From assembly GCA_900553675.1 (NCBI GenBank), contig USEH01000064.1:1-10219 (forward strand): a DNA stretch of 10,219 nt. Direction: 5' to 3'. The stretch comes from an uncultured Ruminococcus sp. GTDB lineage: Bacteria > Bacillota > Clostridia > Oscillospirales > Ruminococcaceae. Shown in pieces: positions 1-6,830 of this stretch (positions within the stretch are counted from its first letter, which is position 1; every line of letters starts with the position of its first letter). A program made the translations under genes and the position numbers. The notes beneath the pieces are model-generated. The model searched no databases. It saw only the letters and a list, made by a program, of their open reading frames with translations, and was not told where the DNA came from.

Positions 1-731
1 TATTCGGGACCGAACACGCTGTCCTCAAACGTAAGATGCTTAAGCTCGCCGCCCTTTTGAGTGTACTCAATTTTTGAAAAGTGGGAGTGGAAGCACTTTA
101 GTCTGTCGCTTCCGAGCTTGTTTTCTATTCCGTCTAAAATCTGCTCAAAGGCTTCTTTAGAGTTTACTCCGCCCAGAGTTCTTGCGTTGAGGTGACCGAA
201 ATCTATGCAGGGCAAAAAGCTGTCGTCTAAAGCTGCAAGCTCCATAACCTCTTCAAAATTGCCAAGCTGGTTAATTTTGCCCATGGTTTCGGGGCAGAAG
301 CGGATATTCTCATATCCCTGCGATACTGCCGCTTTCCTCGCCCGCATTAATGTGTCCTTGGCAAGCTCCAATGCCGCCTCGCGGGTCATTTTCGAGCAGG
401 AGCCGGAGTGTATTACTATCCTCTCCGCACCGATTTTGACAGCCGCTTCGCAGGACTGTAGTATGTAATCTATGCTCTTATCCCGCTTTTCCGGCTCTAC
501 GCTTGAAAGCGAGATGAAGTAGGGCGCGTGCAGCGAAAGGGTTATGCCGTATTCCTCGGCGTTGGCTTTAAGCTTCTGCGCGGAAGCGTCGGTCACTCTT
601 ACCCCCTGACCGCACTGATATTCAAAAGCGTCCAACCCCATTTCGCTTAAGTACTTTGGCATATCCGAGGACGCCTTATACTTTTTCAGAAAATCCTCCG
701 CACTTCCGGCAGGACCGAATATTGCGCTCAT
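1..731 (-). CDS. Endonuclease IV-like TIM-barrel protein (3' end cut by window)
   Basis: The reading frame opens with ATG at 731 and runs open to position 1, giving 243 residues with the C-terminus missing. The protein resembles the AP endonuclease family 2 / sugar phosphate isomerase TIM barrel. Residues fitting the metal ligands of E. coli endonuclease IV appear in order and at similar positions: H68 (in LHAPYF), H108 (IVIHSG), E148 (CPETMG), D177 and H180 (DFGHLNAR), and H215 (FHSHFS), with H232 as a possible further ligand. The last conserved Glu would lie beyond the window. The N-terminus begins MSAIFGPAGSAEDF and lacks the GAHVS-type start of true endonuclease IV, so a role in AP-site repair is uncertain; a metal-dependent phosphoesterase or isomerase is equally possible. 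Its ATG directly follows the yqeG stop codon, implying coupled translation. Family assignment is firm, substrate unknown. Confidence 0.85.
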   Translation of the reverse strand, partial: MSAIFGPAGSAEDFLKKYKASSDMPKYLSEMGLDAFEYQCGQGVRVTDASAQKLKANAEEYGITLSLHAPYFISLSSVEPEKRDKSIDYILQSCEAAVKIGAERIVIHSGSCSKMTREAALELAKDTLMRARKAAVSQGYENIRFCPETMGKINQLGNFEEVMELAALDDSFLPCIDFGHLNARTLGGVNSKEAFEQILDGIENKLGSDRLKCFHSHFSKIEYTQKGGELKHLTFEDSVFGPE

Positions 732-1241
732 CTACAAGTCGCTCCCTTCTTTTATGATACGTGATTTACGCGGCAGAAACGGCTTTTCAAGCGTTCTCTT
801 CACCCTGAACCAAAAGCCGGTTTCGTAAACTATCGGGAATGTGAAAATGCTCCTTACGCCAGCAAGATTGCATCCCAGAACGTCTGTATATATCTGATCC
901 CCGACCGAGGCGACCTTCCGCTTGTCAACGCCTAATCGCTCGACTGCGCGCTTATATCCGCCTGTCAAGGGCTTTCCGCCGTCGCAGACGAAATCCAGAC
1001 CCAGCTCGTCGGAAAAGGGCTTTACACGTTCGTAGTGGTTGTTCGAGAGAATAATCATCTTAAAGTTAATCGCCTTCATGCCGTCAAGCCACTGCTTTAT
1101 TTCAGGCTTTGGGATTGGGTTGTTGTGAGTGGTAAGGGTGTTGTCAAGGTCGATTATCAGCGCGCGGATGTTCTCTTTTTCCAAGAACTGCGGCGTGATA
1201 TCGGCGATCGAAGCAAACACATACTTTGGTCTTAAAAGCAT
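732..1241 (-). CDS. yqeG: YqeG-family HAD-IIIA phosphatase
   Basis: This 169-residue protein is close to the usual YqeG length (about 170). HAD motifs are in order: motif I DLDNT at residues 31-35, motif II SNN at 66-68, a motif III lysine near 90 (GGKP), and motif IV GDQIYTD at 114-120. The C-terminal GFWFRVKR stretch is typical of YqeG. The family is related to yeast Gep4-type phosphatidylglycerophosphate phosphatases, so a role in phospholipid synthesis is plausible but inferred. I chose ATG 1241 because GGAGG sits four bases upstream and MLLRPKYVFASIADITP matches the family start; the frame stays open 33 codons further up (to 1340), but that stretch would have to be translated through a terminator hairpin. 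In Bacillus subtilis yqeG heads the operon with yhbY, nadD, yqeK and rsfS; here it is separated from them by leuS and rpsU. Confidence 0.93.
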   Translation of the reverse strand: MLLRPKYVFASIADITPQFLEKENIRALIIDLDNTLTTHNNPIPKPEIKQWLDGMKAINFKMIILSNNHYERVKPFSDELGLDFVCDGGKPLTGGYKRAVERLGVDKRKVASVGDQIYTDVLGCNLAGVRSIFTFPIVYETGFWFRVKRTLEKPFLPRKSRIIKEGSDL

Positions 1242-1245
1242 TTGA

Positions 1246-1250
1246 CCTCC
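1246..1250 (-). promoter_or_regulatory. Ribosome binding site of yqeG (decides the start)
   Basis: A perfect GGAGG lies four bases before ATG 1241, on the short side of normal spacing. It favours this start over the upstream in-frame ATG at 1340. The site directly abuts the T-tract of the terminator at 1251-1285, so the exit of the hairpin and ribosome loading could influence each other on read-through transcripts (inference). Confidence 0.8.
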
Positions 1251-1285
1251 AAAAACAAAAGCGAACAGACATACTGCTCGCTTTT
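1251..1285 (-). terminator. Intrinsic terminator after rpsU, directly before yqeG
   Basis: Read on the minus strand, AAAAGCGAGCAG, loop TATGT, CTGTTCGCTTTT forms a 12-bp stem with a single G-U wobble and a 5-nt loop, followed by the T-tract (TTTTGTTTTT, overlapping the end of the stem). The wobble pairs as G-U only in minus-strand RNA; in plus-strand RNA the same position is an A-C mismatch, which supports the orientation. It fits a Rho-independent terminator for the rpsU transcript, 125 bases after the rpsU stop. It lies only nine bases before the yqeG start codon, so yqeG and its partner need read-through, antitermination or a promoter close to the hairpin. Confidence 0.85.
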
Positions 1286-1410
1286 CTTTAAATATACTTA
1301 TTTTCGACAAAAGTGTTCCAAAATCAGGGATAAAACCCATCGTATAGCGGTTTTGTGCATGATTTTTTGTTTCACTTTAGGCGTAAATTAGTAATATACA
1401 TGAGAACGGC
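1286..1410 (-). other. rpsU-yqeG intergenic region / rpsU 3' UTR
   Basis: These 125 bases between the rpsU stop and the terminator hairpin hold no convincing gene. One weak promoter candidate for yqeG is visible on the minus strand: TTGGAA (1316-1321) and TATATT (1291-1296), with an overlong 19-base spacer. If used, it would start transcription roughly at the base of the hairpin. An in-frame upstream extension of yqeG (codons from ATG 1340) crosses this region, but it has no good ribosome binding site and does not resemble YqeG proteins. Confidence 0.3.
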
Positions 1411-1584
1411 TTAATATTTGCGCTTACGAGCAGCTTCAGACTTCTTTTTGCGCTTTACCGAAGGCTTTTCGTAATGTTCTCTTTTACGCACTTCAGCGAT
1501 AACGCCGTCTCTGGCACAGGATCTCTTGAAACGCTTGAGCGCCGTCTCTAATGATTCATTTTTACCAACACGTACTTCTGCCAT
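1411..1584 (-). CDS. rpsU: Small ribosomal subunit protein bS21
   Basis: A 57-residue, very basic protein starting [20 protein letters not shown] and ending in a Lys/Arg-rich tail ([14 protein letters not shown]). The pattern V-x-V-x-x-x-E-x-x-x-x-A-L-x-x-F-K/R-R, then [14 protein letters not shown], is typical of bS21, and the length matches Gram-positive homologues (about 57-58). bS21 is a late-assembling 30S protein near the anti-Shine-Dalgarno end of 16S rRNA that helps initiation. ATG 1584 has a strong GGGAGGG nine bases upstream. The gene has its own consensus promoter (1665-1693) and is followed by a terminator at 1251-1285, so it can be expressed independently of leuS upstream. In many Firmicutes rpsU neighbours yqeY; no yqeY is present here. 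Confidence 0.96.
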   Translation of the reverse strand: MAEVRVGKNESLETALKRFKRSCARDGVIAEVRKREHYEKPSVKRKKKSEAARKRKY

Positions 1585-1658
1585 TTATTGTTCCCTCCCT
1601 TTGCCGCATGGGCAGAGGATTTTACATCAGCTATAATCTAACAGCGATAATGTAACTA
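1585..1658 (-). promoter_or_regulatory. 5' leader of rpsU
   Basis: The distance from the predicted transcription start (about 1658, seven bases after the -10 box) to the rpsU ATG is about 74 nt, long for so small a gene. It contains an imperfect tandem repeat at 1628-1655 and a short inverted repeat TTACAT/ATGTAA (1650-1655 with 1622-1627, 22-nt loop) at the extreme 5' end. It ends in the strong GGGAGGG ribosome binding site at 1593-1599. The sequence matches no riboswitch or known ribosomal-protein leader that I recognise; a role in autoregulation by S21 is only a possibility. Confidence 0.45.
1628..1655. repeat. Imperfect 14-base tandem repeat in the rpsU leader
   Basis: Two adjacent 14-base units on the plus strand, CAGCTATAATCTAA (1628-1641) and CAGCGATAATGTAA (1642-1655), match at 12 of 14 positions. 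They lie just downstream of the predicted rpsU transcription start. This placement suits an operator or RNA element, but two copies in AT-rich sequence could also arise by a chance duplication. Confidence 0.5.
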
Positions 1659-1664
1659 AATAGC

Positions 1665-1693
1665 ATTATAACCCAAATACGCCGATATGTCAA
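1665..1693 (-). promoter_or_regulatory. Consensus SigA promoter for rpsU
   Basis: On the minus strand a perfect -35 box TTGACA (1688-1693) and a perfect -10 box TATAAT (1665-1670) are separated by the optimal 17 bases. The predicted start is near 1658. AT-rich sequence lies upstream (about 1694-1730). Both hexamers being exact suggests strong constitutive transcription by the housekeeping sigma factor, in keeping with a ribosomal protein gene. Confidence 0.93.
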
Positions 1694-1754
1694 TAGCTAT
1701 TTTGAAAAATTCACAAATTATTTGTATCCCGAGCTATGTCAGACCAAAAGTGCG

Positions 1755-4160
1755 TCACTTGGCAACTATATTGCAAAGCTTGCCCTTTACATAAATTTCC
1801 TTTACGATGGTCTTTCCGGCAAGCTCGGCAGCTATCTTGTCAAGCGATTTTACGTGTGCAAGAACCTCAGCCTGCTCGGCATCTGCCGAAACCATAACTC
1901 TTTCCTTTATCTTGCCGTTAATCTGAACGGCGATCTCAATTTCATCGTCGGCACACTGAGCTTCGTCGTAAGAACACCACTTTGCATCGTGGATATATCC
2001 GCCGAAGTTCAGGTTCTGATACATCTCCTCGGCAATATGCGGAGCGAAAGGATAAAGCATAATCAGGAAGTCCTTAAGCTCGGCGCGATTGATTGAGCCT
2101 GCAGCGTAGAAATCGTTGAGTATAGTCATCATGGCGGCGATAGCGGTGTTGAACTTCATGCCGTCGATATCTAAAGTTACCTTCTTTATCAGCTTGTGCA
2201 TCTTAGAAGAAAACTCAGGTCTGTAGCTGTCGCCGTCGACAAGCATATCCGCAAGCGACCATATTCTGTCCAGAAACCTCTTGCAACCCTTAACGCTTGA
2301 TTCGCTCCACGGAGCCGCCTTTTCATAGTCGCCCATAAACAGGGTGTAGACCCTTAAAACGTCCGCTCCGTACTCGTTTATAACGTCCAGCGGGTCAACA
2401 ACGTTGCCCTTGGATTTGCTCATCTTGTCGCCGTCGGGACCGAGAATAAGTCCCTGCGCGGTGCGCTTCATATAAGGCTCGTCGGTGTTGACGGCACCTA
2501 TATCGTAAAGGAACTTATGCCAGAAGCGCGAATAAATCATGTGGCGGGTAACGTGCTCCATGCCGCCGTTGTACCAGTCTACCGGCATCCAGTAGTCAAG
2601 AGCTTCCTTGGAAGCAAGGGCATCCGGATTGTGCGGGTCGCAGTATCTAAGATAATACCACGACGAGCCTGCCCACTGAGGCATGGTATCGGTTTCGCGC
2701 TTTGCGGGAGCACCGCACTTGGGACAGGTGCAGTTTACGAAGGAATCAATCTTTGCAAGAGGGCTTTCGCCGTCTGAACCGGGCTCAAAGTTTTCAACCT
2801 CGGGCAGCTTCAACGGCAGCTCGTCATACGGAACTGCAACCATTCCGCAATGCTCGCAGTATACTATCGGGATAGGCTCGCCCCAGTAACGCTGGCGGTT
2901 GAACGCCCAATCCTTCATTTTGTACTGAACGCCCTTTTCGCCTAGTCCCTTTTCTTCGAGGAAGGAAAGCATCTTTTCGATAGAGTCCTTTTTGTTGGTA
3001 AGACCGTTGAGAACGCCGGAGTTTATCATCTCGCCGTCGCCGGTGTAGGCTTCCTTTTCTATGTCTCCGCCCTTGATGACTTGGATGATATCTATTCCGA
3101 ATTTCTTTGCAAACTCGTAGTCTCTCTGATCGTGAGCGGGAACTGCCATGATTGCACCCGTGCCGTAGCCCATCATTACATAATCGGATATGTAAATGGG
3201 AATCTCCTTGCCGTTTACGGGGTTAATAGCCGCTATACCGTCGAGCTTAACGCCGGTTTTGTCCTTTACAAGCTGAGTTCTTTCAAACTCGGTCTTCTTG
3301 GCACACTCAGCCCGGTATGCCTCGACATCAGCCATATTTTTAATCTTATCTTTGTTTTCATCAATAATGGGATGCTCAGGTGCCATAACCATAAAGGTTA
3401 CGCCATAGAGAGTGTCGGGACGGGTAGTATATATTCTCAGCTTTTCGTCTATACCCTTAAGCTCAAAGTTTACAAACGCGCCGGTAGACTTGCCTATCCA
3501 GTTTTCCTGCTGAAGCTTGATGTTGGGAAGATAGTCAACCTCCTTCAAGCCTTCAAGCAGCCTGTCGCAGTACTCGGTTATGCGCAGATACCATACGTCT
3601 TTAGACTTCTGAACTATCTGGCTGTGGCAGATATCGCACTTGCCGCCCTGCGAATCCTCATTTGAAAGGACTACCTTGCAGCTTGGGCAGTAGTTTACAA
3701 GGGTCTTATCCTTAAAGGCAAGACCGTGCTCAAACATCTGAAGGAATATCCACTGAGTCCACCTGTAGTAATCCTCATCGGTGGTGTCGATAGTGCGCGA
3801 CCAGTCAAAGGAGAAGCCCACCTTTTTAAGCTGCTCCGAAAAGTGATGTATGTTGTGGTCGGTGGAAATTCTGGGATGGATACCGGTTTTTATAGCGTAG
3901 TTTTCGGCAGGAAGACCGAAGGCGTCAAAGCCTATCGGGAACAGAACGTTATAGCCCTCAAGCCTCTTTTTGCGGGATATTACCTCCAGTCCGGAATAAG
4001 CCTTGATATGACCAACGTGCATTCCCGCTCCCGAAGGGTAAGGAAACTCGACTAAGCCGTAAAACTTTTTCTTGCTATGGTCGATTTTAGCTTCAAAGGT
4101 CTTGTTATCCTCCCAATATTTCTGCCATTTGCTTTCTACTGCTTCAAAATTGTATTTCAT
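1755..4160 (-). CDS. leuS: Leucyl-tRNA synthetase
   Basis: This 801-residue class I synthetase charges tRNA-Leu with leucine; the length matches the Bacillus enzyme (about 804). The signature HVGH (HIGH class) is at 48-51 in a PYPSGAGMHVGH context, followed by GFDAFGLPAEN at 77-87. A Cys4 zinc cluster (CPSC at 158-161, CDIC at 175-178) precedes the CP1 editing domain at about 225-415, which carries TTRPDT (245-250) and GYGTGAIMAVPAHD (331-344) including the conserved editing Asp. A second Cys set (CEHC 435-438, CPKC 479-482) lies between the editing domain and the C-terminal part of the catalytic core. KMSKS is at 579-583. The anticodon-binding domain and the C-terminal QINGKIKERV stretch are complete. 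ATG 4160 has AAGGA eight bases upstream. The 70-base gap to rsfS is too short for a T-box leader, so regulation probably follows the operon. Confidence 0.98.
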   Translation of the reverse strand: MKYNFEAVESKWQKYWEDNKTFEAKIDHSKKKFYGLVEFPYPSGAGMHVGHIKAYSGLEVISRKKRLEGYNVLFPIGFDAFGLPAENYAIKTGIHPRISTDHNIHHFSEQLKKVGFSFDWSRTIDTTDEDYYRWTQWIFLQMFEHGLAFKDKTLVNYCPSCKVVLSNEDSQGGKCDICHSQIVQKSKDVWYLRITEYCDRLLEGLKEVDYLPNIKLQQENWIGKSTGAFVNFELKGIDEKLRIYTTRPDTLYGVTFMVMAPEHPIIDENKDKIKNMADVEAYRAECAKKTEFERTQLVKDKTGVKLDGIAAINPVNGKEIPIYISDYVMMGYGTGAIMAVPAHDQRDYEFAKKFGIDIIQVIKGGDIEKEAYTGDGEMINSGVLNGLTNKKDSIEKMLSFLEEKGLGEKGVQYKMKDWAFNRQRYWGEPIPIVYCEHCGMVAVPYDELPLKLPEVENFEPGSDGESPLAKIDSFVNCTCPKCGAPAKRETDTMPQWAGSSWYYLRYCDPHNPDALASKEALDYWMPVDWYNGGMEHVTRHMIYSRFWHKFLYDIGAVNTDEPYMKRTAQGLILGPDGDKMSKSKGNVVDPLDVINEYGADVLRVYTLFMGDYEKAAPWSESSVKGCKRFLDRIWSLADMLVDGDSYRPEFSSKMHKLIKKVTLDIDGMKFNTAIAAMMTILNDFYAAGSINRAELKDFLIMLYPFAPHIAEEMYQNLNFGGYIHDAKWCSYDEAQCADDEIEIAVQINGKIKERVMVSADAEQAEVLAHVKSLDKIAAELAGKTIVKEIYVKGKLCNIVAK

Positions 4161-4230
4161 ACTATCAGTCCTTGTGAATAAATTTGCTTTTGTTTACAGT
4201 GCCAAAATTTATAGAATAAATTGTAGTATA

Positions 4231-4581
4231 TCACATATATTCGCTGATGTCAACTGCTTCGCCGTCGCCCCACAGCTTTTCAAGGGCGTAATCCTTTCGG
4301 GTGTCCTTGTAGAATACATGAACGATGATATCGCCGTAGTCCATAGCTATCCAGCTTGCACCGTCGAAGCCCTCGATATGATCAGGCTTTATCCCCTTTT
4401 CGCCGAGCTTAAACTCAACCTCGTCGGCAAGACCGCGTGTGTGGGTGGTTGAAGTACCGTTGGCTATAACAAAATAGTCCGCGATAATAGTCAGATCGCC
4501 TATCTTTATAGCTTTGATGTTTTCGGCTTTCTTGGAGTCAAGAGCCTTGATGATAGCGGATAGTTTTTCTTTCTGTGTCAT
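4231..4581 (-). CDS. rsfS: Ribosomal silencing factor RsfS
   Basis: A 116-residue protein of the RsfS/Iojap/YbeB family (usual length 105-120). RsfS binds ribosomal protein uL14 on the 50S subunit and blocks joining with 30S, saving energy in starvation. Family features are seen in order: the ADYFVIANGTST block at 34-45, LADEVEFKLGEKG at 51-63, the EGFDGASWIAMDYGDIIVHVF core at 70-90, and the C-terminal YALEKLWGDGEAVDI at 98-112. The common R-x-F/Y-Y-x-L-E motif appears as RKDYALE. ATG 4581 is preceded at eight bases by AAAGGA. The gene sits 29 bases after the LCP-like gene and 70 bases before leuS, matching its usual place near nadD/yqeK in Firmicutes (yqeL in B. subtilis). Confidence 0.96.
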   Translation of the reverse strand: MTQKEKLSAIIKALDSKKAENIKAIKIGDLTIIADYFVIANGTSTTHTRGLADEVEFKLGEKGIKPDHIEGFDGASWIAMDYGDIIVHVFYKDTRKDYALEKLWGDGEAVDISEYM

Positions 4582-4610
4582 GATATCAGTCCTTTATTTA
4601 AATATTTCCT

Positions 4611-5597
4611 TTATTTTAAGATTTCTTTTATTTTCGTTTTTTCTGACGGATACTGCTCCATCACGCCGTCTGTAATCGTAAATCCCAGCTTATCTGCATC
4701 AAAGTCGCTCCCCTTTACTCTGAATCGCTCGTTCAGAAGCTTCGCCGCTTTATCTGTTTCCGCCAGATAAAAGCCATTTTTTGTTGACTGCCCCGGAAGA
4801 AGCATGATGTTGACATCATCTATTCTGATTCTGTTTGAAAGATTTACAAGCTCCAAAAGCCGGGAGATGTTCATATCCGTGCCGATTTCATTGGTGATTA
4901 TGTCCATCAATGCCGCAAACCATTCCACCGCTCCCCTGTCGTTCATCGAGCGTATTATGGAAGCCGTAATCTGAATGAACAGCTCTGCCCTTTCCTGACT
5001 TCCGTCGGAATATGCTTCACTGTCCGAAGCGATGATACCCGCAACGCTTCCTGCGGCGGTGCGCTTTCCCTTTGCAAGGGTGTTTTCACCGATTTCGATT
5101 GGCTTAGACAGCTTTATCTCGATTCCGCCGAAAGACGACGCTATATGTGAAAGCGCCTCGGCGTCCATCACAAAGCTTCCGGATATGTCAAGCATTAACG
5201 CCCTTGAAACAATATCGCGATATACTCCCGATTCAAAAGCCTGCGATACAGTACCCTCGAAGTTATCCGCGCTTAAAGCCGTTTCGGGAGGGATTTCAAG
5301 GATGTCAAGAGTCTTTTTGTCCTCGTCAAATGTCCACAGCTGCAATCTTGCAAGCTCGTCGCCGTCGGTTACGGATATGATTATATTTGTTTTGTTGGAA
5401 ACGGTTTCGTAGGCGTATCCCATAGAAGCATAGCGCGCATAATCGGAAGGCACGTTTTTCAATAAAGCCTGCTTCCTGCCCGCGTTCGCCGCAAGTGACA
5501 AAAGTATATAGGTTGCAGTTCCCGAAATTATGCAGGATACAAACACCGCAAGCTTAAGCTTTGAAATATATCTTGATTTTTTCATTAACGCTCTCAC
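4611..5597 (-). CDS. Degenerate LytR-CpsA-Psr (LCP)-like membrane protein
   Basis: A 328-residue protein with a basic N-terminus, one transmembrane helix at about 15-37 and a long extracytoplasmic part, the topology of LCP cell-wall glycopolymer ligases. The LCP fold is suggested by NIIISVTDGDELARLQLWTF at 71-90 (family NILLxGsDxR...RxDTxmlxxi), ILEIPPETAL at 99-108 (family LSIPRDTxV) and FGGIEIKLSKPI at 156-167 (family lGGVxVdxp). The catalytic Arg/Asp positions are not conserved: PRDT reads PPET, and the R-x-R...D-x-x-R-x-x-R-Q helix reads IIASDSEAYSDGSQERAELF at 188-207. It is therefore probably not an active transferase. The start is uncertain: AAGGA at 5611-5615 is 13 bases before GTG 5597 and 25 before ATG 5585. 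LCP-like genes between yqeK and rsfS are, as I recall, common in Clostridia. Function unknown. Confidence 0.75.
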   Translation of the reverse strand: MRALMKKSRYISKLKLAVFVSCIISGTATYILLSLAANAGRKQALLKNVPSDYARYASMGYAYETVSNKTNIIISVTDGDELARLQLWTFDEDKKTLDILEIPPETALSADNFEGTVSQAFESGVYRDIVSRALMLDISGSFVMDAEALSHIASSFGGIEIKLSKPIEIGENTLAKGKRTAAGSVAGIIASDSEAYSDGSQERAELFIQITASIIRSMNDRGAVEWFAALMDIITNEIGTDMNISRLLELVNLSNRIRIDDVNIMLLPGQSTKNGFYLAETDKAAKLLNERFRVKGSDFDADKLGFTITDGVMEQYPSEKTKIKEILK

Positions 5598-5621
5598 AAG
5601 GGCGGTGATATCCTTAGGTTC

Positions 5622-6818
5622 TTACATTCTGCCTTGTTTTTTGGATGAAGCTGCTTTAACGGCGTCGTTATATGCTTCAAACGTCAGATGGGGTATAGCT
5701 CTTGCCTTCGACACCGAATCGCGAATGGAGAATTTCAGAGCTTCTGATAGCCCTTCGTCGATATCCCTGCGGGTGTCCGCACGGATAACCGAGACGTCGG
5801 AATAATCGCGCTCTGCCGAAATCAGGTCTGCCATATACACTATTTTATCGAGCATACCCATTCCGCCCCTGCCAACGGTGTGATACCGCACGGCGGAAAG
5901 AATCTCATCGTCCTTAACGCCGAAATTCTCCCGCAGATATACCTCTGCCGCTATGCCGTGATGGGTTTTTGGGGCTTCAAGCTCAACGTCTGTGACTTCA
6001 AACCTGCTTCTCTTTACAAGCTCGAGCTGGGATTCTCTCGGAAGTTCCTTGCAGCAGTCGTGCATAAGTCCCGCAAAATAGGCTTTATCGATATCATAGC
6101 CGTTGAGATACGCAAGCATAACAGATTCGTTGGCAACGTTCAGCGAATGGATAAATCTCTTTTCCGAAAGCCGCTGACTGAGAAATTCAGTATATTTATT
6201 ATACTTCGATTTGTCAAAATTATAAAGCTTATTTTTTAAAATATACTTTTCAATCGGCTTGGGTACTCGTCCGCCTGAACAGCCGTATGCTAAAAAGCTC
6301 GCTCTTGCTTCGGTGGAAGATACATCCACCGGGTCGGATTCTATTACCGCGACCCTTCCTCCTGCCGAGCGGATTCTTTCCGCGCTGTTCTGAATCCTAA
6401 GGCTGTCCTCGCGGCTTCTTGAAACGCAGGCGAGGCTGGCAAGCTCCAAGATTCTATCCGCTTTATACCATCCCAAAAACGATTCAAGCATATCGCTGCC
6501 CATCAGAAAGCAAAGCTGCTCGTCGGGGTGCGAGGTGTGATAGTTTTCGAGGGTGTTGACGGTATAGCTCTTTCCTCCCGTCTTAAGCTCGTAATCGCTT
6601 ACGCTTACGCCTGGGATATCCTTTGCGGCAAGACGGCACATTTCAAGCCTTGCCGAGTCGGGGGCAAGATTCTGCGCTCGCTTGTGCGGAGGGATGTGCG
6701 CGGGCATCATGATAAGCTTGTCAGGCTTTAGCTTTTTTAATGCAGCTTTTATCATGGCGATATGACCCATATGAACAGGGTTGAAGGTTCCGCCGAAAAT
6801 CACTGTTTTCAAGCCCAT
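5622..6818 (-). CDS. nadD: NadD-YqeK fusion: nicotinate mononucleotide adenylyltransferase with HD-domain hydrolase
   Basis: A single 398-residue frame joins two enzymes usually encoded separately. Residues 1-200 are NadD: GGTFNPVHMGH (9-19, the H-x-G-H nucleotidyltransferase site), PAHIPPHK (39-46), SYTVNTL (84-90), LMGSDML (105-111) and VSSTEAR (166-172). NadD makes deamido-NAD from nicotinate mononucleotide and ATP. Residues about 205-390 are YqeK, an HD-fold metal enzyme reported in Gram-positives to split Ap4A symmetrically into ADP; its ligands are visible as H224, H253-D254, H286-H287, H313 and D331. There is no stop or frame break at the junction (about 195-207). In Bacillus nadD and yqeK are adjacent genes (yqeJ, yqeK). 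ATG 6818 has AAAGG six bases upstream and lies 12 bases after yhbY. Both active sites look intact. Confidence 0.95.
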   Translation of the reverse strand: MGLKTVIFGGTFNPVHMGHIAMIKAALKKLKPDKLIMMPAHIPPHKRAQNLAPDSARLEMCRLAAKDIPGVSVSDYELKTGGKSYTVNTLENYHTSHPDEQLCFLMGSDMLESFLGWYKADRILELASLACVSRSREDSLRIQNSAERIRSAGGRVAVIESDPVDVSSTEARASFLAYGCSGGRVPKPIEKYILKNKLYNFDKSKYNKYTEFLSQRLSEKRFIHSLNVANESVMLAYLNGYDIDKAYFAGLMHDCCKELPRESQLELVKRSRFEVTDVELEAPKTHHGIAAEVYLRENFGVKDDEILSAVRYHTVGRGGMGMLDKIVYMADLISAERDYSDVSVIRADTRRDIDEGLSEALKFSIRDSVSKARAIPHLTFEAYNDAVKAASSKKQGRM

Positions 6819-6830
6819 ATGCCGCCTTTC

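Noticed and set aside
1242..1340. In-frame N-terminal extension of yqeG by 33 codons from ATG 1340
   Set aside because: It would be translated through the terminator hairpin, has no good ribosome binding site, and extends beyond the normal YqeG N-terminus, while ATG 1241 has a perfect GGAGG.
1632..1637. A plus-strand TATAAT that could mark a divergent promoter
   Set aside because: No -35 box lies at suitable distance on the plus strand and no plus-strand gene follows; it falls within the tandem repeat of the rpsU leader.
1704..1760. Possible leuS terminators: AAGTG-ACG-CACTTTT over the stop codon (1746-1760) and an AT-only hairpin ACAAA-TAA-TTTGT near 1710-1725
   Set aside because: Stems are only 5 bp, the second lacks GC pairs, and the T-tracts are short or broken; not enough to call a terminator.
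4161..4230. A T-box riboswitch or separate promoter before leuS
   Set aside because: The 70-base gap is far too short for a T-box, and no hexamer pair with acceptable spacing was found; only the ribosome binding site is clear.
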